A stretch of 64,000 nt of DNA from Tetrapyrgos nigripes (Eukaryota; Basidiomycota; Agaricomycetes; Agaricales; Campanellaceae). Position 1 is the first letter of the stretch. Every line of letters starts with the position of its first letter. Made by a program: the position numbers and the translations under genes. Below are positions 36,635 to 47,906 of the stretch, piece after piece. The notes beneath the pieces were generated by a model that saw nothing but the letters and a program-made list of their open reading frames with translations, did no database searches and was not told the DNA's origin. The stretch covers positions 310,001 to 374,000 of the forward strand of contig JAACJM010000003.1 in NCBI GenBank assembly GCA_013368315.1. The letters are read 5' to 3'.

Positions 36635-36847
36635 TGTAGGATTTTGTATTTCATTTCTTTCCTTTTTCGTTCCCTCATGTGGCAACCCGGATCTCGTCCG
36701 TGTACTGCCCACTTATGGTCACTTGGTTTACTTATTTGTCTCCGTACTTTATATATTGAATCATAGCCACAGTAACCTCAGCGTTGACTCTTCCTTCTCG
36801 CTGAGCTGTATCTATCTGCATAGATATGGAAGAGATCAGGTCCTACA
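36635..36847 (+). repeat. 5' LTR of the copia element
   Basis: 213 bp. Six substitutions against the 3' LTR by eye, five of them CpG against TpG or CpA. Confidence 0.95.
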
Positions 36848-36875
36848 GGTTATTGGGCGACGTACTGCTATAATT

Positions 36876-39800
36876 ATGACTTCTACTAGTCCCACTGGCT
36901 CTCCTCTGCGTTGCCGTTCCCCAACAGTTGGCCAAGGTGTTTTCACTGGATTAGGAAACATATTTTTGTATCCCACTCCTAATCCAAATGTCTCACGTCC
37001 TCCTACCCCCTCTGTTTCTTCACCATCCCCCAATGGTAATGGAGATGAAGACTTGTATAGCAGTATCCCAAGAACTGCTTCAGGCAATTCATCGGGTGGT
37101 GCAACTCCTCGTAGTTCATATCAGCCCAACACTATGCGTGGTCAGAGCACACCACCACATGGGTATCCTACCCAAGCTCCATCTCAAGTGGGTTTGCCTA
37201 CTGCAACACTGCAACACCAGCCTATCCCATAGCCCATTCCCCAGCCTATTCCTCAGCCTGTTCCTCAGCTGGTGCCTGTGCCACAGCCACAGCAAGTACC
37301 TACTCAACAGCAGTGGATTCCTCAAATGCCAGCTGCTCCACCCGGCCAATATATTCCCACTTATCAGCCTATGCCAATGCAACCTCCTATCCCTCCTCCT
37401 AATCTGAATCGACTCATTGGCGTTCACCCCTGGAACGTTGTTGTTTAGCACGCACATCCCCTAAACAGATTTGTACCCCCTTGCGTGCCTGACCAAACAT
37501 TCAGAATTGGACAGAAGGCTGATTTCTGGTCGAGTGTGCCAATGCTCAAGGGTGAGACGAACTTCACCGAGTTTAGGCAAAGGGTTGAGATAGCCGCCAC
37601 AGCCAGTGGCGTGGCTAGTGTTCTTGATCCTCAATACACGAATTACCGTCCTATGGAGCCGTTACCCAATGACCCCGATTATGAAGCGAATATGCACGCA
37701 TTTAGGACGTACCAAATGCTGGAACACCAAACTCGGGCTTTACTGGTAGGCAAACTACCAAGTGACATCATGCGATGGGCGCTGCACGGTAGTCATACAT
37801 GCCTGGACATCTGGATGCGTCTTATTAGCCGCTATCAAGTGGCTAACGCGTTAGACACTGTGGGGTTGATCAAGATCTGGATGAACAGATCGTGTGCGAA
37901 TGACTCCAAAGTCAATTTGCGCAAGTGGTTGGAGGAAGATGAAGATATCATTCGTCAAATTGGAGATGCAGGTGGAATCATCTCTGATCAAGAGAGGAAA
38001 AATCATGTATTAACTTCTATTCCTCTGATGTACAAAACATACATCGGCCAAATGAATGATACTATGAAAATCAATTCCAACAGCACTCGCAAACTCTCTG
38101 CTCAAGAGATTATTGATCTCTTACGCTCCCGCTACCTATTCCTTCACCCCGAACTCCCAAGCTGGTCGACATCGTCAACGGAAAAGTCCCTGTCATCTAG
38201 CAAGACTTCTGATTCCGCCAAGGACCTGAAGAACGTCGCACTTCAGGCATCTAGTACTCTAGGTAGTACTTCGAACACTCCTACGGCAAATAAATCGAAT
38301 ATCTCGATGGGGATCCAATGCTACAATTGCAAAGGATTTGGCCACTTGTCTCGGGATTGTCCAACCCCAAAACAGAAGCCGAATGGAGGAGGTAATGGTG
38401 GAAGAGGAAAGAATTGGCGTGATAGAGGTCGAGGCAGAGGTGGAAGAAATCCAGGAGGGCATGGAGGAGTGAATGCAAATAACAGTGGCAACACAGCCAA
38501 CGTTGAAGGTACTCCTAAACCAGGAAATACCACGACTCCTTCAGTAGCGCTGAACTCAAATCCCAAACCGAACACATATCCGAAACCAGCGGGTCAAGCT
38601 GGAATGGCCAAAAACATCGATTTCGCCTACATGGCTCAGCCGTCAAGCGATATATCGGAAGATGACTGGTCAGACGATGAATACGAGGAAGAGATCCTTG
38701 TACCCCTATCCCCTAAATTTCTCAATAGGCCGGTTAGTCAAATTACCGATGTTACAGACGAGGAAATAGGGCCACTCACAACTGATGAACTCGACCACAT
38801 TGAATCTACCATCAAACAACTAGGGAACCAACTTCCTGACGAGAAAAGGAAGGTATTGTGGCAACTCAACGCCACACTTGTTGCACAGCATGTGTCTCAA
38901 TGGCTGTACGAGAAGTTCGCCTATGAGGTTTGGGAAGATGAAGAGGACGAAGAGAATGATAGTGAAAGTGATAGTGAGGATGATTTCACGATGGAGAGTG
39001 GTGATGAAGATGAATCCAAGGAAGTACCTGATGTGCGAGGTGGAAACGACATATATATGTGCGTTACCAACCTTACGTTCATCCTGGACGATGGGATCAG
39101 CGTAGACAAATCTAGCGAACCTGTCGTGATGCAAACCGATTCTATGGAACCAACTGTGAGTGTATTCGCAGTAAGTAACAAGTCAATATCTTTGAAAACC
39201 ATAGTTTTGGATAGCAGATGTATGCACCATATGTCTCCTGATCCTTTGTTCTTCTCCCATACCCCAAAACCGTGCCCATCGAGAACTTTCTGATCTGCGA
39301 ATCGCAGAAAGTTTACTGCTTTGTCCCAAGGAACCGCCAAGATACGCACCGGAGAGGGAACAATTCCAGTCAGGAATGTTCTCTATGTCCCTGAACTTGC
39401 AAATACTCTAGTCTCCATTGGAGAGCTAGATGATGCCGGCTACACTGTGACGTTTGGTGGGGGCCAAGCTGTCATATGTGGACCTGATGGGAAAATTTGC
39501 GGTTCAATTCCCAAGTCAAACAGGCTCTATTGAGTTGTTAGCGAGACTTCAAATCGGGAATCATACGCTGTAGTCGAAAGACTCATGCTGGACGAATTTC
39601 ATCGATGCATGGGGCATATCGCAAAGTCTTCAGCCAAAGCATTGGTTAAGAACAGTTTTGTTGAGGGAATAGAGCTGGATGATGTTGAGGATGATAGCCA
39701 GTGCGTATCATGCCTCTATGGGAGGATGACAAAGGGAAGCGTTCCGAAGGTTAGGCGAGGTGAACGAGAGAAGGCGTTTGGAGACAGAGTGTACTCGGAT

Positions 39801-42422
39801 GTTTGGGGACCCGCATCTGTACAGTCAAGGGGAGCAAAACATTATTTTGTGACCTTTACGGATGACCATTTGAGACTCACCAGTATGTTTCTCATGGGCA
39901 GGAAAACCCAGGTATTTGAAAAGTACCGAGGTTATGAAGCTTGGGTAAACGTACATATGGACGCTCTCATCAAGATACTTCAGTCTGATGTCAGGGGAGA
40001 ATACATTGATGGAGAGTTTGCTGCTCACCTTTTGGAGAAAGGTACGAAGCACTTTCTCACCGTCCACGATACCCCCGAACAGAACGGCATCGCTGAACGT
40101 CTGAACTGTACGCTACTCGAGTGCGTCCGTGCCATGCTGCATGCCAGTAAACTCCCAACGTCTCTTTGGGGAGAGGTGTTGCGACACGCAGTCTGGCTAA
40201 AGAACCGTATGTCCACCAAGGCCCTGGGAGGAAAAACGCCATACGAAGTCGCCTACAAACGTAAACCGAATCTCGCTACGTTGCCGGAATGGGGAACGAA
40301 GGTCTATGTCCACACCGACGATAACCTGAAGCTCCTGGGTCAAGTGCGAGTTGGATCCTGGGTTGGATTCAACGAAGATACTGAAGATCCGGTGCAGAGT
40401 AAGGGGCACTGTGTCTATTGGAAAGATACTCACACTGTTACTGTGGAGCATTCGTTGGTCTTCACTGTTGTCGACATCTTTGAGGATACAGGTGATGAAG
40501 GGGAGAGAGAAGAGTTGCGGGAACTTTCCGAGGATGAATCTATTGATGAATCAACGATCGAAGAGCTCAGCATCGAAGGACCCAAATATCAAAATTTGCA
40601 TCTGGACAATGACGACATTTTGGATCCGTCTCAATTAGATGAACCCGGTCCGGATTCTGATACTCAACCCGAGCCATTGAATCGTCCGCATTGCATCCCC
40701 AAACCCTCACGATATGTTCAAGACCTTCAAAAGGGTGTCAGCACTACAACTGGCACTGGGAGGACTCGTACAATCCTACCACGTGGAATCACTGATGCTG
40801 TAGCAGAGGAACAGGAAGGCGTAGCCATGGAAGCTGTCATGGCTAATTCGGAGATGATTGAGCTGAAGAATCTAGCTGAAGCGAAGAGATCGGTTGATTG
40901 GCCCAAATGGGATAAGGCAGTTTTGCAGGAACTCGGAACATGGGAAGTCATTCCTATTCCTGAATACACCAACATCGTTGGTTGCAAGTGGGTTTTCCGG
41001 ATCAAGAAGGACGAGCATGGCGATGTTGCTCGTCACAAGGCTCGCCTGGTTGCTCAAGGCTTCACTCAGCAAGAGGGCATCGACTACAACGAAACGTATG
41101 CTCCTGTCGCACGTTTGTCATCAATTCGAGTGGCCCTGGCTCTAGGAGCTCGATACAATCTTGAAATACACCAAGTTGATGTCAAGGGCGCTTATCTCAA
41201 TGGCGAATTGATCGAAAACGAAGTTATTTACATGAAGCATCCACCCGGTTACCCACTTGACTCTCCATCGAAAACTGTTCTCAAGCTCAAGAAGCCAATC
41301 TATGGTTTGAAGCAGAGTGGAAGGTATTGGTACCTAAAGTTTGAAAGAACTTTAAAGGAGTTGATGGATATGGAAAGGTGCAAGGTTGATCACGCTGTGT
41401 TCTTCAAGCATTTGGAGAACGGAATTATTGTGATTGTGGCGTCTGTGGATGATCTTACCATACTTACCTCCTCTATCGAGCTGATCGACTACGTCAAGTC
41501 GAAACTCCACGAATGTTTCACCATAACGGATATGGGAGAATTGCATTGGATACTTGGTATCCAGGTCATTAGGGACAGAAAAAACGGTACAATTGCTCTT
41601 TCTCAATGTGCTTATATCAAGTCAGTAGCTCGGGAATTTGGTCTCGAGAACGCAAAGCCATCCTCTGTCCCTATGGATATTCACAATTGCCTCACGTCAT
41701 CTCAATCTCCCCAATCCCCTTCCGAAGTTCTCGATGTCGAAACATACCCCTACCGATCCATTGTGGGCAAGTTGATGTATGCTGCAGTGGGTACTCGAGT
41801 CGATATTGCGTTCGCAGTCCACTCTCTCGCTCGGTTTTTGAATAATCCGGGTATGGCTCATTGGAAGGCTGCGAAAAGAGTTGTATGTTACTTGTTAGGG
41901 ACGAAGGATTTATCCCTGACGTATGGTGTGGCGGCGAGTGGCGCTGTTGGATTTGTGGACGCTGATGGAAACATGAATGATGACCGAAGAGCGGTCACTG
42001 GGTACGTTTTCATTGTTGATGGTGGCGCAGTGACTTGGTCATTGTGCTCACAATCTCTTGTTTCTCTCTCTACTTGCGAATCAGAGTATGTAGCGGCTAC
42101 GGAGGCAGCCAAAGAAGGTCTTTGGTTGCGCTCCTTCATCAAACAAGTTTTTCAACCCTCATTTCCTGATGCTATTCCTGGACCCACAGATCTCCACTTG
42201 GACAACCAGGCAGCAATAACTCTAGCTTGGGATCATCGTTACCACGGCCACACGAAACACATCGACATTCGGTATCACTTTATTAGATTCGTAATTGACG
42301 AAGGGCAGATGAAGTTGGTTTATTGTCCTACAGAGGACATGGTGGCGGACACTTTGACAAAGGCTTTGCCAAATATCCAGGCGAAGCATCTGGCTATGGG
42401 ACTCGGACTCGTTTCGGCTTGA
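36876..42422 (+). pseudogene. copia gag-pol, one frame with four nonsense codons
   Basis: From ATG at 36876 to the TGA at 42420 the frame never shifts (about 1,848 codons) but is cut by TAG at 37230 and 37446 and TGA at 39291 and 39531. Visible domains: Pro-rich Gag N-terminus; Gag core (DFWSSVPMLKGETNFTEFR); zinc knuckle CYNCKGFGHLSRDCP; protease DSRCMHHMSP, where the catalytic DSG is DSR; integrase zinc finger HRCMGH...CVSC and core with SDVWGP and QNGIAER; RT with GCKWVFRIKKDEHG, VDVKGAYLNGEL and SVDDL in place of YVDDL; RNase H with VDADGNM, CESEYVA and DNQAAI. Each stop is one C-to-T change from a sense codon. Non-functional as it stands. Confidence 0.93.
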
Positions 42423-42429
42423 AGGGGAG

Positions 42430-42642
42430 TGTAGGATTTTGTATTTCATTTCTTTCCTTTTTCGTTCCCTCATGTGGCAACCCAGATCTCGTCCATGTAC
42501 TGCCCACTTATGGTTACTTGGTTTACTTATTTGTCTCCATACTTTATATATTGAATCATAGCCACAGTAACCTCAGCGTTGACTCTTCCTTCTCACTGAG
42601 CTGTATCTATCTGCATAGATACGGAAGAGATCAGGTCCTACA
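42430..42642 (+). repeat. 3' LTR of the copia element
   Basis: 213 bp, same ends as the 5' LTR. Preceded by the purine tract and followed by the second ATTGC at 42643-42647. Confidence 0.95.
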
Positions 42643-42647
42643 ATTGC
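42643..42647 (+). repeat. Target-site duplication of the copia element, right copy
   Basis: ATTGC, identical to 36630-36634. Confidence 0.9.
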
Positions 42648-45600
42648 AACACTGCATTCCCAACAATGCCTTTGTATCATCTCTGAAGAATACAGGGAAA
42701 ACATTTTGAGATGTTTCACTGAAACTTCACCCCTGAACCTTGGGTAGAGGAAGGACATGTTCCTTGTCAACGGCCAGGAAGGATTGATCTGTTTGCTGCT
42801 CAGAGACAAGAAGACTATTTGAATGCTGCAAAAGAATGGCAAAAGTTGCTGCAGACCACCTCATGGCCTCCTGAGCATATAAGTCCTTCTGTCATTTCAG
42901 CATGTATAAACCAATACCATTCACAATTGGTCATTAAAATGCCCCAGCCTTGTCAGTTTGACTTGGCTACTACCAAATATTTCATTGAGGATGCTTCAAA
43001 TGAGACTCTGGTGGCCTCAATGTGCAAAATGTTGGTTGTGATTATCGATGACTGGCAGAAGTTTTCACTGTCTGTGGTGGTGGGCAAACGCCGGGTCCAA
43101 TGCAGCATATTTGTCTTTGTTTAATTCTAAAGCTTTGGTCTGAGTGCCCGGGCAGTCAATAGGTCTGGTCACACTCCATATTTGGTCATCGGCATGGCAC
43201 AGAAAGCCTTTTTAGGGTAAGATCAAGGTGGTGACAGCCGGGTTCCTGCATACACGAAGAAGTTGCCTAGATATATGTAGTACAAGCAGTTTCAACACTT
43301 CAATTTACAATATCTTTCGTCAATCCAAAGAAAACATACATTACTACCATGCCTGAAAGTTTGACAAAGAATAGAGAGCTACAAAAAATGCTATTGAGCC
43401 AATCTCAACAGGCCTGCCAATGTGGGCTAAAGAGATGACTAATCAGAAAGACGCGTCAAGTGCGTTCCTCATCTGCGTCGGCTCAACCTCAAAAGACGCG
43501 TTCTACGCTATCCTAGGCAAGTAAAAACTTTTAGCATGTTAGAAGGTCTAATGGAATGCCAGGATGACTCGGTACGCGAAAGGAACGACGGCAGTAAACA
43601 GAAGACGCCATGAGTAATGCATAGTGTCAAGGCTACAAAAAAAGCCATTGACAAGGAGAATGATAATCCCAGAAGCTTCTGCAAGAGAATGCAAACCAGT
43701 GTGGACCTGTTGTACCCACTGTTGCACCAGCATTACTTGTTCCCACATGGTATGAAGAAGAGGATGAGGAGATGGAATAGGTCACCCTAATTTACGCATA
43801 ATTATCACATATTTTCATACTTGTACATACTATAGTATCTCTAAAGTCTTATAGTCCACCTTACAAGCAATTTAAAGGCAGAATAACGAAGAACGAGGCC
43901 AGGAATGAGTGAAATTGACAAAAACGGTGTTTTGGCCGGTAAAGTTTAGTTACCGGCTTTGTCATCTGTCCACTGGCTTAGCCGCGTTTGCCCACCACCA
44001 CTGTCTGACAACTTTTCTTATGGCAATCTGCTTTTGGATGGCTTGTATCTTTACAGGCATGGGCTTGAGTATTCAGAGCAAAATGTTGTGTTCTTCACCT
44101 GCAACGCCTGTACAGCATCATTGAATAGAAACTGTGTGCCTCCTTTCTCTATGGCCAATTGCCTGTACTTGGGCAACTTGCCTGAGGAGTTTGCAGACCT
44201 GACAGAAGCGGAAGAAATGGTATGTGGTATTTATCGCAATGCCACCAAAGTATCTAGGCTGTATGGTTCTGACTCACCACTGTTACCATATGTGCATATG
44301 AAAACAATGTCCTCTCTGCAGCTACAGTTCTACCAAGGACTCCTGCTGATGTCAACAACATGATTTCAGTGGTGTTCATAGGAAGCCAGCCCATAACCAA
44401 GGAAGCCCTAAAAAGGCAAGTCCAATATTGAGTAGTATGTCATGATAAAATCTTATGGTTTTTACTCTTCCTCATCAAACACAATCCTCTGTATCACTCC
44501 TATACTCCTGACATGAATGTTCTCATGCTGTATCCATAAGATGGGGTTTTGTCTGGGTTGTTTGAGTCTGTCATTTTTCACCCCACTGCTGACCCAACTG
44601 TTATACACCACGCCAAATCAGATGGTTTTGCCACTCACCCTGACATGGTTGATCCAGCTGACGGTGATATCAATACTTTACTGGAATGAATGGGTGCTGT
44701 CGATTGTGACAGTAGTCTTCCAGGCCGCTTTTTGCAAGCTAGTGCAGTAGGAAATTTGGTCAGACTCACAGGTGGGCATCCTGATTTGATTTTGTCTACC
44801 GGTAATGCCCTACAAAATGAATTCAACAACCCAATGCTTTTCCCAGGCATGTATCCCACTTTGTTTCCATATGGATCTGGAGGTTTCAAAGATCCTGAAA
44901 GAAAAGGTGAGCTTTCGTTTGACAAACAGACTGAGTACCTTTTAGACCTTCACAACAGTCGTTTCATGGATCATTGGGCGTTCATGTTTGTAGCATTCAA
45001 TGTTATTCAAAAACATCAAGCATTGTATCATGCCCACTTTACCTCCAAACTCAGTTCATTTTGGAAGGTCGCCTGCACCATTTCCATGGTTGATGCCACT
45101 ACACTTAATAACATGGCCTCCAGATTACGATCCGAGAATTACAGCAACCTCAATGACAAGGAAAAAATTGTAATGTCATTGTTGGCACACATCAAAACTG
45201 TTTCTGCCTGTGTTCCTGGTTCAGCAGCTTTCAAAATGACAATGCAGCACAGTATCAAAAGTTACTTTGGCTATTTCAGATTGCCACAATTTTTTTTCAT
45301 GTTTAATCTGTCATGCCCTAATAATCCTATATTCCATGCCATGTGTGGAGATTCCAACATTGACTTTAGCACCCATGGCTGTGAGCAAGCCAGAAGAGTC
45401 GCATCAAATCCAATGATAGCTGCTGACTTTTTCCAATTCACTTATCGTTTATTGTTCAACACACTTTTTGGTTGAGACTTCAACACTGGGCACAGCAAGC
45501 CAGAAGGGGGAATCTTGGGACACTTGTGAGCTTTCTACAGTGCAGCAGAATTGACAGAAAGAGGTGCTTTTCACAGACATTATGTGTTGTGGTTCATAGG

Positions 45601-46624
45601 TGGGCTGAATCCTTCAGAAGTACACAAACGATTGAGAGCCTCAGAGGACTTTTCTCATTGCTTCTTCATATATCTGGACAGTGATATTCATCAGGAATTG
45701 CCTACTGTTGAATGTGATTTGCCAACCCATGATGTGTTGGCCATGGAACATCCAATAATTCCACTGACTGCCACTGAAGTTGACGCTTATCTTGCAGGAG
45801 ACATTGAAAATTTGTGGGTCAACTCATTCCAGAATGACCTCAAAAAGCTAAGAGAGGCTGTACAGAGGCATACTCATTCCAGAACCTGTGACAAGTATAA
45901 GTTGGATGGTGTGTGTCAGTTCTTGTTCCCCAAAGACACTGTCCCTTTGTTGTATTTTGATGCCGAAAACAATTCTGTGATCTTGGCTTGTCAGGACCCT
46001 TGGATCAATAATTTCAACCCATACATTCTAGTATATTGCCATACTAACCACAATTTGAAATGCATTTTATCAGGCCAAGCAGCCAAAGCTGCAATGTTCT
46101 ACATCACCAATTATATCACAAAGATGGACATGAAGACCTCAGACATGCTCTCAATGCTATCCAATGTCATCTCCACTGTCAATGCTGTTGACGGTTCATA
46201 CATGGATTGTGCTAAAACCATGTTGCAAAAGACAGTTTCTTCCTTCATGAGATGGCAACAAATGCATAGCCAACAGGTCTGCAGGTATCTACATGGGCAT
46301 AGTGATGGTATTAACTCACATGATACTGTACCTATGTTGTCTGCCAATTGTTTGCAGTATGTCAAGACCTAGTGCACACTCCCAGACAATATTGTGAATG
46401 ATCATGACAAATCTTTTGTCACCCAAGAAGAAGCTGATGACAATGACAATGATTCAGATGACAGCGAAGATGTACCTGTTTGCATTAGTTTAGATGCCAA
46501 CAGAAACCTCAAGCACCGTAACAGTGTACATGACTACCTTTACTGCTCTCAATTAAACCCCTTTGTTGCTCTGAATCAACCTGTCGCTGAGTCCGATGAC
46601 GTTGACAATCCCAAAATATTCTGA
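42648..46624 (+). pseudogene. Helitron remnant: N-terminal and Rep regions, helicase missing
   Basis: Disconnected plus-strand segments match the fungal Helitron protein in order. 42819-43124 carries WPPEHISPSVI and a cysteine-poor N-terminal block. 43959-44363 holds FSMANCLYLGNLPEEFADLT and EEMVCGIYRNATKVSRLY (DUF6570-like). 44690-45475 is the Helitron-like N domain, with FPGMYPTLFPYGSGGF and NRSFMDHW-type residues (here SRFMDHW). 45551-46372 is the Rep region: FHRHYVLWFIGG (His-x-His) and MFYITNYITKMD with the tyrosine pair. 46394-46624 begins the linker toward the helicase, then stops. No helicase motifs follow. Multiple stops and frame changes and a 0.8 kb non-matching interval (43125-43958) show decay. 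CpG is depleted. Confidence 0.8.
43075..44000. repeat. Inverted repeat pair bracketing the foreign interval in the Helitron remnant
   Basis: TGGTGGTGGGCAAACGC at 43075-43091 is the exact reverse complement of 43984-44000. The two 17 bp arms enclose about 890 bp that does not align with the Helitron protein and has higher CpG than its surroundings. Confidence 0.6.
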
Positions 46625-47809
46625 GTTGATGAATCTGTTCTTTTTTGACCAGACAATGAGGGCAGGGGCGACCACCAAGATTGCAAATGGTAGCCAGAAG
46701 GACCCTGTGAGATAAATTGAGAGGAGTGTATGTTAAATAGTCAAAATAAATACGTACTTTTCTGGATAGTCTGCTGAGTAGGTGAAAAACCAAGGAAAGA
46801 TTCTCCAGAGAACACCATCACTACAAACAATCTCAATACTGTGCTTGTATGCCTCCATGAAATCCTTGTCCAGTATGAGGACCCAGATAGCTTGTATGAG
46901 TTCTCATTTGAGATGATTGAGGATCACTGCACTTGTGGGAACTTGAAACTTTGCTCGATACATGTCCTAGAGATTAGCAGGTAGCTGGTGGTCTATTAGC
47001 AGTGTGATCCTCAGGGGAAAAATGAAACCCACCTTTGGAATATAGGCCAGATGGTTGGCAGTGAATGAGGAGAGTTTGGAGCGCTGATACTTTGACTGGT
47101 TACCAAAGTACAGGTAAATCAGCCAGATGGATTTCTCTCCAAATTGGGACAACTGGGTCTCATCAGACCATACCATCATTCCCACCAGCACATTTTCCAC
47201 CACTTGTCCATCAGCTGTTTTCTGAGTCCCATGCTGGAGCTGGATACAATCATATTCCTCAATGTAGGCATCCAAATTGTAAAGTTCCTGATGAAGGTGG
47301 ACATCATCATGCTCATGAAAGGTATCGAGCTTCTGGAAAAGCTTGAAGGGCACGTAATGAAAGCCCTGTGATTTCTCTGACTGACAAACTTCCTTGATGA
47401 CTTCCAGTGGTTTGTGATAGAAGACCTCCTCCACTTCAAGTGAGTGTGCCTTAGACTTGGGCTGGCAGAAACCATCTGCAGGAAGGGGTATCTTGATGGA
47501 AGCCTTCCTCCAACCATCTTGAGCACTCAGATCATGCTCTGGACTGAGAGCCTCGTCCATGGTCTTTACTACCACATTTGCACTGAAACCCTTCAAATGC
47601 TCCTTATTGTAGTCATCTTGGAGGAGTTCATCATTTATGAGATTGCTGAGATCAGCAAGTGACTTGGATTCATGTCCGTTGTAGAACCAGGACATGAGAC
47701 GGAAACAGTGACATTGAGAAATGGAGTAAAGATGTTTTTGTTTACTAGTAGTTGTACAGACACTGCGAAGTAATAGACAATAGCCCACCTTGAACTTTGC
47801 AAAGTTCAA
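46625..47809 (-). pseudogene. Plavaka-type (KDZ superfamily) DNA transposase fragment
   Basis: The minus strand holds a long frame (47809-46967) with HYVPFKLFQKLD, YNLDAYIEEYD, NVLVGMMVWSDETQLSQFGEKS, IYLYFGNQSKYQRSKLSSF and ANHLAYIP, the conserved core of Plavaka transposases. After a frame break come IEIVCSDGVLWRIFPWFFTYSADYPEK and LLATICNLGGRPCPHCLV. That is the central part of a protein normally about 900-1100 residues; N- and C-terminal parts are absent. It abuts the truncated Helitron at about 46624 in opposite orientation. Confidence 0.85.
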
Positions 47810-47903
47810 GGACTAGTGTCCAGCTTCTCCCAAATGCACAGTAGCTACCTTATATACTTCACGAAGTTCAGTGACTATCTGGTACTGAACTTCACAAAGT
47901 TCA
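47791..47903. repeat. Cluster of palindromic GAACTT/AAGTTC motifs
   Basis: A perfect 18 bp palindrome, TGAACTTTGCAAAGTTCA, at 47791-47808 is followed by CTTCACGAAGTTCAGTG near 47857 and ACTGAACTTCACAAAGTTCA near 47884. It lies at the junction between the Plavaka fragment and protease copy B. Confidence 0.65.
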
Positions 47904-47906
47904 CCT

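Larger units (their letters stand above)
36635..42642 (+). mobile_element. Ty1/copia LTR retrotransposon, complete but inactivated, 6.0 kb
   Basis: Two 213 bp LTRs begin TGTAGGA and end TCCTACA and flank one gag-pol reading frame. A 5 bp duplication ATTGC borders the element. A purine tract GAAGGGGAG (42421-42429) stands immediately before the 3' LTR as expected for second-strand priming. Domain order is Gag, CCHC knuckle, protease, integrase, reverse transcriptase, RNase H, which is the copia order. It is nested in older CpG-poor repeat sequence. Confidence 0.95.

Noticed and set aside
36558..37232. Frame that runs from host sequence through the 5' LTR into gag
   Set aside because: Only the part after the ATG at 36876 belongs to gag-pol; the upstream portion is fortuitous read-through of the LTR.
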